From JAZKAD01 sp040389305 (GTDB lineage Bacteria > Pseudomonadota > Alphaproteobacteria > Rickettsiales > Rickettsiaceae), in the NCBI GenBank assembly GCA_040389305.1, contig JAZKAD010000073.1:1-41363 (forward strand): a stretch of DNA of 41,363 nucleotides, in the 5' to 3' direction. The translations under genes and the position numbers were made by a program. Positions 23,387-31,601 of the stretch are shown here, one piece after another. Within the stretch, counting starts at the first letter, position 1. Each line of letters begins with the position of its first letter. The notes under the pieces are model-generated. The model was given only the letters and a program-made list of their open reading frames with translations, did not search any database and had not been told where the DNA came from.

Positions 23387-24473
23387 ATATTTCCCTTATT
23401 TTTTCTATAGTTACCCGCTGAAGCACCGATGTATCAGCAATATCGCGCAGCTCTACGTTTGGTAGGTATGCTTTATTATCTAAACGCGGTCTGTTGCGGT
23501 ATACTTTAATAGGAAAACAAAAACTACCTATCCCACTTGGAAGAGATATTGATCGTAGCTCCATATATAAGCGATCTGCTTTTGTTTTTTTACCAACTAG
23601 CAATACACTAGGTGTCATTAATTTTAACTCATCAATAAAATCTAGGGCAGCGCTTACGTTGACAGAGTCAATAATGACAATAACCTGAGTGCGGGCTTGT
23701 TTGTTATGTTTTGAGTGTTTTTGCAAATCGCAGGATTGAGGAGATGTTGCCCTGTAATATTTTTTATCTTGCGCAATGCTTTCTTTGAAACCTTGTTCTA
23801 TAGATTGTAACCAATGATTTGAATATCGATTTGCCAAACGAGAGATGTGATCTAAATTTCCTTCACTCGCTCGCCAATCGACATATACGTTTTTATTTGC
23901 CAGACACCTCTTATGTTCAGAATACTCTTCGCCAAACAACGAATCAACAACCTTACTTCCGTAATCTGTATTACCCCCTGTATTACCTCTTAAATCAAAA
24001 ACAATATATTTGTTCCGACGTAATTTGGTGATTTCTTGAATTAATTTCTCAAAATCCTTTTCTTGTTTTGTGTTTAAGGCAAATGTAGGAAGTCTAATCC
24101 AAACTATATCCTCTGATAAAATGCTGATAGAAAATTGTGCAATATCAGCTGCGCTTTTGCTTTGCTTCAAATTTTTTTTGTCATCCTTATTCCACTCTAC
24201 ACACAGATGAGTATCGTGAAAACTTTTTATAAAGTCACCAAGTACTTGTTTATATTGCTCGAGGCTCCGGGCGTTAAGTAGTTTTTGCTTTGCTTGATTG
24301 TAGGACGTTTTAAGACTGCTGTTAAATTGTGGGTCTTGTTTGTTGTAAATACCAGGATGATTTTCTAATATTGCTGCGTGAATAAAATCTAAGTCTTGCT
24401 GATAAGTGTTCAAATGAGCCACGCAAGAACTCAGCATGATAAGTCCAAAAATCATTAGTATGGACCGTATCAC
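23379..24473 (-). CDS. S41 family peptidase, predicted lipoprotein
   Basis: I place the start at GTG 24473. AGGAGG lies 6 bp before it and the GTG overlaps the previous stop as GTGA; an upstream ATG at 24536 would lie deep in the previous gene. The 364-residue product then starts MIRSILMIFGLIMLSSC, a lipoprotein signal with lipobox LSSC. The S41 core is seen in NKYIVFDLRGNTGGNTDYGS (substrate-binding strand) and VIVIIDSVNVSAALDFIDEL, where the Ser after NV (about residue 274) is the expected nucleophile. SFHDTHLCVEW resembles the N-terminal S41 helper region. Probably periplasmic; the target is unknown. Confidence 0.8.
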   Translation of the reverse strand: MIRSILMIFGLIMLSSCVAHLNTYQQDLDFIHAAILENHPGIYNKQDPQFNSSLKTSYNQAKQKLLNARSLEQYKQVLGDFIKSFHDTHLCVEWNKDDKKNLKQSKSAADIAQFSISILSEDIVWIRLPTFALNTKQEKDFEKLIQEITKLRRNKYIVFDLRGNTGGNTDYGSKVVDSLFGEEYSEHKRCLANKNVYVDWRASEGNLDHISRLANRYSNHWLQSIEQGFKESIAQDKKYYRATSPQSCDLQKHSKHNKQARTQVIVIIDSVNVSAALDFIDELKLMTPSVLLVGKKTKADRLYMELRSISLPSGIGSFCFPIKVYRNRPRLDNKAYLPNVELRDIADTSVLQRVTIEKIREIYE

Positions 24474-26053
24474 GCGATGCCTCCTACATACCATCTGGAT
24501 GCTACGGTTAACCCAATGTGTTGAAGAAAATGACATTTCGCATTATCATGATCACCTGAAACAACAAGGATTTGAGTTGCGCCTTTGGCTTTGGCAAGGA
24601 TCTTTATTTCTTCAATAAGTTTTGTGCCAACAGATTGCCATAGTTCTGGTGTTTCCACGCAAAAATCATCGATCATAAGAGTCGGTCCACCTGGGTTATA
24701 AACCTCTGGCGCAGGCATTAATTTACCTATAATGAAACCAACAATTTTGTCTTCCTGCCAAGCCGTAAGCATGATGTAATCTTTGTGCGTAAGTAACTCT
24801 CGAAACCACGCGGCTTGAGATTCTTCCGCTATATCACCAGCATACCTCCAGAACAAGGCTTGTGCTTTTTCGTAATTAAGGCGTTTTTGGTGAGATAGAG
24901 CAACTATGTCTGAGATATCGCCTGCTATGGAAGGACGAATTGAGATGTCGCAAGTAGCATAAGCCTCTTTATTACTCTCGGTATCAAATATCCAAATATT
25001 CATATCATAAGGATCTGGGTTTTCCGTGGTCCTTAGTTCATCTGCTGTTTTAAAAACTTCTGTAAAATCTCCATGCGTCACCTTGGCAATCACTTTGTGC
25101 CAAAACTTCGTAGCGCTGATATTCTTCGGCATGCAAGCTATAGACCATTTACCTGGGAATTGCTTAAAAATCTCCCGCATAACATAACTACCTATGCCAC
25201 TTCCTTGAAACTTCGCAAGAATAAAAAACTCACCCATATTCCAGTCCACTGCGTCGACTAGACGTTCTTTATCGAGCATAACAAATCCAGCAAGTTCTCC
25301 TGCTACCTTGACCAAAAATACTCGCTCCTCGGGATTTTCAAAATAATGCTTGAAATCTATACATTCAAATAATCCATCTTCTGGACATTCCCAGCCCATA
25401 TATTTCGTTCTATCATATACATAAAACCTCGCCATGTTTTGGATTACTGGGTAATCTGTGATTGTTGCTGGAAGTAACTGATATTCCGGAGTAAATCGCT
25501 TTATCAATAAATGATGCATCTTGCCAGCGCCAGAAACATCACCTTCCATAACAAAATCGCATGCATGCTTAAAGCCAGCTTTCATATAAACATGCTTTGC
25601 TTTTGGATTATCACTTGCTGGATCGATAATAAATGTATCTGCTGATGCGTCACATTCTCTTCTAAAGAAATCAATGAATTCTGATAATGTTCTAGCGCCA
25701 TAACCTTTGCCAAAAAAATCTTTATCCCCAATCATATAGTCAATACCATAAGTATGACCTGTTTTAGAGAGGTGCTGTAGTTTAACGCTACCTTGGTGAT
25801 CTTCCGGCGTTTCTTTGATAGTCATAAGCATTGCAAAAGGCTGACCACTGACGCTTGCTATCCAATATACATATTTTCCATCGCAGTAAGGCGATGGGCT
25901 TTTGCGCCCCTCAGTAAAATTGATTATATCATCTTTATGACCTTGCGTATTATCCCAAAATTCTTGAATATGCGGCTCTTTCAGCCATGCAAAAATGGTA
26001 TCCAGGTGCTTCGCTGTGACTTCGTGGAAAGATGTGTGCTTTTGTGTATTCAT
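24470..26053 (-). CDS. Triple GNAT acetyltransferase
   Basis: The 527-residue protein has three GNAT domains in series. Domain 1 (about 8-187) resembles AAC(6')/IucB-type enzymes (EPHIQEFWDN; acetyl-CoA loop FFGKGYGART at 113-122; NPKAKHVYMKAGF). Domain 2 (about 192-355) has FQGSGIGSYV (282-291) and NISATKFWHK. Domain 3 (about 370-527) has the weaker loop WQSVGTKLIEE and CHFLQHIGLTVASRW. Its ATG directly follows the stop of the phosphatase gene. Three fused acetyltransferases are rare; they may act on one antibiotic at different sites or on different substrates. Confidence 0.85.
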   Translation of the reverse strand: MNTQKHTSFHEVTAKHLDTIFAWLKEPHIQEFWDNTQGHKDDIINFTEGRKSPSPYCDGKYVYWIASVSGQPFAMLMTIKETPEDHQGSVKLQHLSKTGHTYGIDYMIGDKDFFGKGYGARTLSEFIDFFRRECDASADTFIIDPASDNPKAKHVYMKAGFKHACDFVMEGDVSGAGKMHHLLIKRFTPEYQLLPATITDYPVIQNMARFYVYDRTKYMGWECPEDGLFECIDFKHYFENPEERVFLVKVAGELAGFVMLDKERLVDAVDWNMGEFFILAKFQGSGIGSYVMREIFKQFPGKWSIACMPKNISATKFWHKVIAKVTHGDFTEVFKTADELRTTENPDPYDMNIWIFDTESNKEAYATCDISIRPSIAGDISDIVALSHQKRLNYEKAQALFWRYAGDIAEESQAAWFRELLTHKDYIMLTAWQEDKIVGFIIGKLMPAPEVYNPGGPTLMIDDFCVETPELWQSVGTKLIEEIKILAKAKGATQILVVSGDHDNAKCHFLQHIGLTVASRWYVGGIA

Positions 26054-26632
26054 TTACTTTTCCTCATCTCCTATCTCGCATATAAACCATGGATGTGTTT
26101 CATGCTCTGGCGGTCTAAATAAAAATGGCTGGCAATTAGCAGCTCGTATATCTACATTACCTGCGCAATGTTTTGCTAGCACAACAAATACTCCTCCATG
26201 AGCTACGATTAATGGCGAAGTATTTGCCCCTTGTAGAATCTGCTCCATAGCCTTTAAAACACGTATCTCGAACGCATCAAAGCTTTCTGCGTCCATTGGT
26301 AGTTCTGTATTGGTTATAGCGGATAATGACAAATTATAAGGACTTCCTTCTAACTCTCCAAAACCTCTTTCTACTAAATCATCATGAGTGGTAAGCTTAC
26401 AATCAATAGCTTCATTCAATATCTCAGCTGTTTTGTAAGCGCGTTTGAGTGGGCTAGTGCAAATCTCGCTGAATGATATATCCCGGAGGAACTTTTGCAC
26501 TTGATATGCTTGCTCAATTCCGTACTGATTTAGCGGAATGTCACTGCGTCCCATGATAATTTTATTTTTATTCCACTCAGTCTCTCCATGGCGTATAAAA
26601 TAAAATGGCTTATGTGAAAGCTTTATTGTCAT
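26054..26632 (-). CDS. Histidine phosphatase family protein
   Basis: The 192-residue protein has the phosphoglycerate-mutase-like signature FIRHGETEWN (R14, H15, with H15 the phospho-acceptor), then LNQYGIEQAYQVQKFL, ICTSPLKRAYKTAEIL with the second Arg, and the second His in IVAHGGVFVVL. Members remove phosphate from small molecules (sugars, nucleotides, cofactors). It lies 7 bp after the ART-like gene and abuts the triple GNAT gene, so it is part of the run. The substrate is unknown. Confidence 0.88.
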   Translation of the reverse strand: MTIKLSHKPFYFIRHGETEWNKNKIIMGRSDIPLNQYGIEQAYQVQKFLRDISFSEICTSPLKRAYKTAEILNEAIDCKLTTHDDLVERGFGELEGSPYNLSLSAITNTELPMDAESFDAFEIRVLKAMEQILQGANTSPLIVAHGGVFVVLAKHCAGNVDIRAANCQPFLFRPPEHETHPWFICEIGDEEK

Positions 26633-26639
26633 AAATAGT

Positions 26640-27236
26640 CTACTTTAACCTCAGCAAAAACTTCTCTTGCTCTGCACCGCGCAGCGACAAGTAATGCTTA
26701 AACTCACTTGGTTCTACAAAATATACATGTACACCTAACTTTTGCATAGCATCAAGACTGGAGACAAAATTGATATGAGTGATTGGGGTAGCCGCATCTT
26801 TGCTAGTCCATTCATAAACACCAAGACCACTACTTTCATCAAAGCTAAAGCCTTGTATTGGTAATATATAAATAGCTCCACCATGATCTTCTTTTTCGAG
26901 CCTCTCTTTATCCGAAATAACCATAGTAACCTGATAATCTGCCTTATTGCCATCTTTCCATGAAATTGATTGATGCACCCAAGAGTCGTCCCATCTAAAT
27001 AAATAGCAGCTCGCAAGCCTTAAGGACGGAGTGGCGAATACTACTGCGCCCTCATTATTATTCCTAATATGTTCTTCTTTCGGTTCAAAAATCTTGATAT
27101 TTGCATCAGGCGACCCGTGATATAAGACATCTACCTGCGCAAATCCTTGGCGTGAGTATTTATTCTCAAAGGCAAAAAATGCTAATACGCCGCCAAGGAG
27201 CGTTAGTATGAATATTGCGAGGTTACTTCTGCTCAT
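26640..27236 (-). CDS. Membrane-anchored protein with ADP-ribosyltransferase-like motifs
   Basis: The 198-residue product (from the ATG at 27236, GAGG upstream; a TTG one codon earlier is possible) has one N-terminal membrane helix (about 5-23). The soluble part then reads DVLYHGSPDANIKIFEPKEE and GAVVFATPSLRLASCYLF. YHGS-x-IFEP-x-VFATP-x-A is the layout of the first half of ADP-ribosyltransferase/RNA 2'-phosphotransferase folds. A glutamate in GLGVYEWTSKDAATPI could be the third catalytic position. This is my motif reading without an alignment, so the fold is a hypothesis. It overlaps the kinase gene by 14 bp. Confidence 0.5.
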   Translation of the reverse strand: MSRSNLAIFILTLLGGVLAFFAFENKYSRQGFAQVDVLYHGSPDANIKIFEPKEEHIRNNNEGAVVFATPSLRLASCYLFRWDDSWVHQSISWKDGNKADYQVTMVISDKERLEKEDHGGAIYILPIQGFSFDESSGLGVYEWTSKDAATPITHINFVSSLDAMQKLGVHVYFVEPSEFKHYLSLRGAEQEKFLLRLK

Positions 27237-27798
27237 CAACTACCTCAGGCAATCTTTTGATATGGTTTAAAATTGTTTCTGCAGCACTTTCTGGACTTAA
27301 ATCGCTTACATCCAGCTCAAGGAAATTAGGATGAGTTATTGAAAGAAGTGGCGTCTCATCATAAGCATCTTGTGGATCAATTGATTTCCACCGCTCACGT
27401 CTATTTGGATTAGTAACACGCTTTAAATACTCATCTTGATTAATCAAAAGCCTTACAGGTACAAAAAGCGAACCTCTCGTTTCTGCCATATAAACTACTT
27501 CTGCGTAGCAGACCTTATCACCTGAATCTTCATATAAGTTATTTGTCAGAACATAACTATTATGGTTTTCTTTGGTTAAAAACGTCAAAATACATCTTCT
27601 GATGTTCCCAATCGCTTCCCAAGCAAAGTCAGGGATTTTAGCAAAACCATCATAGCTAAGCAGTTCAAAGATAGGATTATTAATGAGTTGGTTATCGCAG
27701 ACTATAAAGCCATGATTGCGAGCTAATTCCTTGGCTATAGTGTATTTACCAACGCCTGGCTTGCCGGTAAGATAGATAACGGTTGTTTTATTTCTCAT
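27223..27798 (-). CDS. Small P-loop kinase (AAA_33/shikimate-kinase-like)
   Basis: The 191-residue protein has the P-loop YLTGKPGVGKYTIAKELA (Walker A GKPGVGKYT) and ends in LDVSDLSPESAAETILNHIK, the usual C-terminal pattern of small-molecule kinases. FLTKENHNSYVLTNNLYEDS and TNPNRRERWKSIDPQDAYDE suggest the lid region. It probably phosphorylates a small molecule. It overlaps the DUF6398 gene by 11 bp and the ART-like gene by 14 bp. Confidence 0.75.
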   Translation of the reverse strand: MRNKTTVIYLTGKPGVGKYTIAKELARNHGFIVCDNQLINNPIFELLSYDGFAKIPDFAWEAIGNIRRCILTFLTKENHNSYVLTNNLYEDSGDKVCYAEVVYMAETRGSLFVPVRLLINQDEYLKRVTNPNRRERWKSIDPQDAYDETPLLSITHPNFLELDVSDLSPESAAETILNHIKRLPEVVDEQK

Positions 27799-28315
27799 CC
27801 TCTACCTCTCTAACTCCTGGTATATATGGTATAAGGCCTTTATCAAATGCGATTTCTTGTACCTCTATTGGCATTTGACGAATATCCACAATAAAACCAT
27901 TGACTGAAATATACCAGACCATAGGAGAGCTATTGATCCTACTAGGCAGCATCCATTCATAATCAAGTTGGGATATTTTAAACATCTCCCTTATTTGCTT
28001 GGATTTACCCGATGCTGTACTTTGCCCCACGCCAAACCAATCAATTAGTTCTGCATTAGTTACATATGGCGTGTTGCTCTTATCGGATAAAAAATTCACC
28101 ATTCCGAGTGCGTGGATTATGGCGCATGCCCATACTTTTGCCGTTCCTGCGTTAAGAGGATTCCTCTTCTTGCGACATAACTTGGCTGTCATCTGCCTAG
28201 CTAATGCTTTATATTCATCGTTTAGCCTCTCATCGCTAAATCTATCTGTAAGCCGAGAGATATTATCATATTTCTGCTGCATATTTTTTGGAATATTTGG
28301 TAGTTTTTTTGTCAT
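27788..28315 (-). CDS. DUF6398 domain protein
   Basis: The 175-residue product reads KYDNISRLTDRFSDERLNDE, then NPLNAGTAKVWACAIIHALG, VNFLSDKSNTPYVTNAELID, WFGVGQSTASGKSKQIREMF and ends with FIVDIRQMPIEVQEIAFDKG and LIPYIPG. I recognise this as the DUF6398 family. The middle (TNAELIDWFGVGQSTASGKS) looks like a helix-turn-helix, so DNA binding and control of the operon is possible; no function is established. AAGGAGACT lies before the ATG. Confidence 0.75.
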   Translation of the reverse strand: MTKKLPNIPKNMQQKYDNISRLTDRFSDERLNDEYKALARQMTAKLCRKKRNPLNAGTAKVWACAIIHALGMVNFLSDKSNTPYVTNAELIDWFGVGQSTASGKSKQIREMFKISQLDYEWMLPSRINSSPMVWYISVNGFIVDIRQMPIEVQEIAFDKGLIPYIPGVREVEDEK

Positions 28316-28337
28316 ATCATAGTCTCCTTACTTTAAA

Positions 28338-29299
28338 CTACTTTTCCAACACATATGTAATAGTCGCTAATTTTCCAAGTATATCTTTTTTTTGATCAGT
28401 GATTAAAAATCCGTTGGATTTCCAAAACGCTAATGCTCGAACATTTTGTTTTTGGACAATGCATCTTAGCTTTGTCGGAGTTAATGCTTTTTCTAAGTCT
28501 TTAATGAACTTGCTTCCAAGCCCTTGACTTCGACGCTCTGGATGAATTAAAAAATATCCGATAGTCCAGATCCCTTTCTCAGGATAATCACGTATGATAT
28601 CTAACAGACCTATCAACGTAAGATTATCATACAAACCTAATACAAATTTATCTTTATTCCTATCCTTAGAGGGTGGGCATGCATTTAATATCTCTGCTCC
28701 CGAACCGTTTTCACCTTCGCATAGTTGAAAAAAATCATTGAATAACTCAATAAATGATCTTGTTTCATTCGCATCATCAGATGTTAATAATCTGAGATTC
28801 CAGGTGTTTTTTAGTTTTACCATAAAATCAGATGCCTTAATCATCCATATATCCTTTGCATCTCTTGGCTTACCTATCTCATAAAACCCAGCTTTTGAAT
28901 AAGCTTTGATGGCCCCGGTATTAGCTGGATTTGGATCAACAAAAGCATATTCAAACTTGGGAAAAACATTCTCATTTACGAATTGCTCTAATGCTTTGGA
29001 TCCTATGCCTTTGCCTATAAATTCAAGCTCGCCAATATAGAGATCTACGCCGGCGCAAGAATCTGGTAGCGCTCCACCAGCTGCACCAAGCTCGCTCTCC
29101 CATTCATCGTCATGAACGTTGTAATAGTGGATATAGCCTATTGGGGTATTATCATGCAAAATGATAAAGCTATANNNNNNNNNNGGTCTGCAGTCCAATC
29201 AACATCTTTATCCCACCAGGCTTTTACATGAGGAGAGTTAAGCCATCCTAGTAAAAAGGGGAAATGAGATTCTTGAAGTGGGGTGAAGGTGATGCTCAT
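28338..29299 (-). CDS. Double GNAT acetyltransferase, first domain AAC(6')-like, interrupted by assembly gap
   Basis: The real start is the ATG at 29299 (MSITFTPLQESHFPFLLGWL), which overlaps the stop of the CPT-like gene as ATGA. The frame before the gap reads NSPHVKAWWDKDVDWTAD, and the frame after it YSFIILHDNTPIGYIHYYNV, both typical of AAC(6')-Ib/IucB-type enzymes. The two frames do not agree across exactly 10 Ns, and the family normally has about 20 residues there, so the gap length is wrong. The acetyl-CoA loop is FIGKGIGSKALEQF. A second GNAT follows (LRLLTSDDANETRSFIELFN; ERRSQGLGSKFIKDLEK; NVRALAFWKSNGF). Confidence 0.8.
29175..29184. other. Assembly gap of 10 N
   Basis: Ten N bases inside the first GNAT domain of the gene at 28338-29299. 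The flanking frames require a missing length of 2 modulo 3, so the true gap is not 10 bp. Confidence 0.95.
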
Positions 29300-29883
29300 T
29301 CTAGGACCTTTTTGAAGCCTTTGGGATTCGGATTACTTGCAACATAATCTAGAATTTGCCTTGCTACTTCAAACGAAGCAGTACGAGTTGTATCTACTTT
29401 AAGATCATAATTTAACCTCAGTCCTGCATGAACCCTGTCAAATTGATCATTTGAAAGCCCCATCATTCTATCACGTCTTAAGATTTCTCGCTCCTGCATA
29501 GCTGGTAGATCACAAAAAACACCAACGAAATAAACCGTATAATCTCTTAACTTCCTTGCATATTGCTGCAATTGCACGTCTGCAAAAAGCACTTCATCGA
29601 TAATAAGATTATGACCATTACCTGCCAGAAGTTTTGCAAAATCTGGCATAGCGCTAAAAAGATCTGCTCCTTTTGGCTGTGTTTCAACGCGCACCAGCGG
29701 GCCGCGTTCGTTTTCGCTTTGAATAAATTTCAAATATGATGCTTGCTTGCCAAATGGCATCATGTCAATAAAACTATCGACACCAAACGTGAGCCATAAT
29801 TCTTGGCTTAAATGCTGAATGGCCCGCGTGATCGATGTTTTACCGGATGACCCACATCCATTTAAGAGAATAATTTTACTCAT
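29296..29883 (-). CDS. Chloramphenicol phosphotransferase-like kinase
   Basis: The 195-residue P-loop protein begins SKIILLNGCGSSGKTSITRA (Walker A GCGSSGKT, 9-16) and has LWLTFGVDSFIDMMPFGKQA, where the Asp of GVDS corresponds to the catalytic acid of Streptomyces CPT. NLIIDEVLFADVQLQQYARK, VYFVGVFCDLPAMQERE and RRDRMMGLSNDQFDRVH follow, then YDLKVDTTRTASFEVARQI. The whole pattern, including length, is that of the CPT family, which phosphorylates the 3'-hydroxyl of chloramphenicol. Activity on other molecules is possible. It is the first gene of the overlapping leftward run. Confidence 0.85.
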   Translation of the reverse strand: MSKIILLNGCGSSGKTSITRAIQHLSQELWLTFGVDSFIDMMPFGKQASYLKFIQSENERGPLVRVETQPKGADLFSAMPDFAKLLAGNGHNLIIDEVLFADVQLQQYARKLRDYTVYFVGVFCDLPAMQEREILRRDRMMGLSNDQFDRVHAGLRLNYDLKVDTTRTASFEVARQILDYVASNPNPKGFKKVLE

Positions 29884-29888
29884 TCCTA

Positions 29889-29928
29889 TATACTTACGCT
29901 TTGTTTTAATAACAGAAGCGTAAGTATA
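29889..29928. promoter_or_regulatory. 13-bp-stem hairpin just upstream of the CPT-like gene
   Basis: TATACTTACGCTT (29889-29901) and AAGCGTAAGTATA (29916-29928) form a perfect 13-bp stem with a 14-nt loop, ending 6 bp before the CPT-like start codon. It can be a terminator for the 2H gene, though no T-run follows, or a translational control hairpin or operator for the antibiotic-modification run. No leader ORF is visible. Confidence 0.6.
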
Positions 29929-29963
29929 TTAGCAAAAGCCTTAGTATATCAAGATAAATGAGC

Positions 29964-30605
29964 TTAGTTAGCTACTTCTTCTGGTATATCAGCGCCAGCA
30001 AGTTCTACCGTATGCAGCACTGTATGGATGTTACCATAACGACCAAGTTCACCTACAATGATTTCAAATGGACTGCAAGTAATATCAAGACCATCTGCCA
30101 TTGGTTGCAAAGCTTCCACTATAGCTTTGAGCGCGTCAGAATCTACTGCGTCTTCATAGCATAATGTAGTATGAGGATTATATTTATCCATCACGCCTGG
30201 AACGCCCCATGTATCAGCCCTTGCTTTGGTTGCATCGGGCATTGCGTCATACCCTTCGCGCACTCTATCAAGCATATCTACTTTAAATGGTGTAAGCGCA
30301 TTGACGACTTGCTCATGCACAGCTTGCACACCCTCATCTGTAGCTTTAAGATCAATCCAACGACCAGCTGTTTCATATAACGGGCCTTTTATATGCATGT
30401 TAAACGGTGCGATTTTAAGATTATTCAATGCCACCAAAATATCCCCAACACTATTTTCATCGCATTTTAAATGGTATAAAGTAACATGCGGATTATTTGG
30501 CGCATCTCTTCCAAGTCTGTCTGCAATAGCAGCTCTAATTGGAGCGAGAGTATTTACGCAAGTGGGATTTAATTTAATTACAACACCAATTTCTTTAAAT
30601 GGCAT
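29964..30605 (-). CDS. 2H phosphoesterase (2'-5' RNA ligase-like) family protein
   Basis: The 213-residue protein has the two HxT motifs of the 2H superfamily: NNPHVTLYH (H40, T42) and YNPHTTLCYED (H145, T147). The order and spacing are right for this fold. Family members hydrolyse 2',3'-cyclic or 2'-5' phosphodiester bonds in RNA or nucleotides. AGGAG precedes the ATG by about 8 bp. An upstream TTGCAG-N16-TACACT on the minus strand is a plausible promoter. It may be transcribed with the run at 21.8-29.9 kb, from which it is separated by 80 bp and a hairpin. Confidence 0.8.
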   Translation of the reverse strand: MPFKEIGVVIKLNPTCVNTLAPIRAAIADRLGRDAPNNPHVTLYHLKCDENSVGDILVALNNLKIAPFNMHIKGPLYETAGRWIDLKATDEGVQAVHEQVVNALTPFKVDMLDRVREGYDAMPDATKARADTWGVPGVMDKYNPHTTLCYEDAVDSDALKAIVEALQPMADGLDITCSPFEIIVGELGRYGNIHTVLHTVELAGADIPEEVAN

Positions 30606-30778
30606 ACAGATCTCCTAAAATTACTTAATTAATACAAAGTATGCGCAGTGTAACACATCGTTTTTTTTCTGCAAATGGATAATGCGTGATGTAAGATCTT
30701 TGTCCGCATCTTCATAGATTGCTCTTTATCGTCTTCCAGCATTGTAACGAAAGTCGCTATTCTTTCAGAATAATAGCA

Positions 30779-31042
30779 TTAATACCTAAACGAGTTTTTA
30801 TTAAGCGACATATTATCCATCTTAGCATTTATCTCTTGCTCTAGTATCTCATGATAAAGCTTATGAAAATCATTTGCCGTAACAGCGCCGAGTGTTACTC
30901 TAAAAATTTTTACTAAAACATCGTGCCTTGGAATAACCCCTTCGTATAAGTATTTATGAACCAAACTTTTGTTTTTGCCTATCCTTGTGGCAAACACTTG
31001 CGGAGACATATTGCGAAGCTTGAGCCAAGTTTGAAGATTCAT
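30779..31042 (-). CDS. Helix-turn-helix (XRE/YdaS-like) regulator
   Basis: The 87-residue protein has an N-terminal HTH: LQTWLKLRNMSPQVFATRIG, then KNKSLVHKYLYEGVIPRHDV, similar to Cro/C1 and YdaS-type repressors of phages. ITRVTLGAVTANDFHKLYHE is near the common phage form (the sequence here reads IFRVTLGAV). It is divergent from the AlpA-like gene across a 284-bp control region, a layout usual for a repressor/activator switch in mobile elements. Confidence 0.75.
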   Translation of the reverse strand: MNLQTWLKLRNMSPQVFATRIGKNKSLVHKYLYEGVIPRHDVLVKIFRVTLGAVTANDFHKLYHEILEQEINAKMDNMSLNKNSFRY

Positions 31043-31326
31043 AATATTTAGGTCAATACAAAGTTATACTGTTATCTTAAAATACTATTTACATCAGCTT
31101 TAGAGCCATCGGAAGAGGCGCTTCTTTTAATGAAACGATATGTTATTTGCAATTAGCAACCAGCCTCTTTGAACCAATGCAATACAAAGTCTCGCAAAGA
31201 ATCTCAGACACTTGATCAACAACAAAAGGTTTCATTAAATGACATTCCTGCGCATGGTTGCTCTAAATATTGTTATCGTGCTGTAGTAAGTCATCATCAC
31301 AAATAGCAACATCATAAGAGCTTAAA
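31043..31326. promoter_or_regulatory. Divergent control region with repeated motifs
   Basis: No gene is seen here. It contains AATACAAAGT at 31055-31064 and 31181-31190 (a third copy is at 30631-30640), and TTTAATGAAAC at 31126-31136 with its inverse GTTTCATTAAA at 31229-31239. The latter recurs at 35595-35605 after the STAND gene. These repeats could be binding sites for the XRE, AlpA or integrase proteins. Confidence 0.4.
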
Positions 31327-31569
31327 ATGAGTCCAAATACTAATCACACCAACCATGAACAAAGTTGTCATATCTTTACTCTTCCGGATACAGGCTTTGT
31401 CCGTCTTTCTACCATTTTAAAGGTCTTGCCTATAAGCAAGACAACTTGGTGGAATGGGATAAAGGCAGGGCGCTTTCCTCCAGGTGTTAAGCTGAGCGCT
31501 AATGTTACAGCTTGGCGCGCTCGGGACATACACAAGCTTATAGCGAGCTACAATAAGCAAGGTGCATAA
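31327..31569 (+). CDS. AlpA-like phage regulatory protein
   Basis: The 80-residue protein reads GFVRLSTILKVLPISKTTWW, then NGIKAGRFPPGVKLSANVTA and WRARDIHKLIASY. This is the AlpA pattern: a winged-helix MerR-like domain with the conserved TTWWNGIKxGRFPxGVKLS. AlpA controls integrase and excision in P4-type elements. Its position in an integrase-bearing element fits. The C-terminus is normal. Confidence 0.88.
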   Translation: MSPNTNHTNHEQSCHIFTLPDTGFVRLSTILKVLPISKTTWWNGIKAGRFPPGVKLSANVTAWRARDIHKLIASYNKQGA

Positions 31570-31601
31570 CAGCCTCTAGATAGCCCGAATGTAAGACCCA
31601 T

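Noticed and set aside
24474..24536. Longer start for the S41 protease at 24536
   Set aside because: It lies well inside the triple GNAT gene; AGGAGG plus a GTG overlapping the previous stop and a clean lipoprotein signal support 24473.
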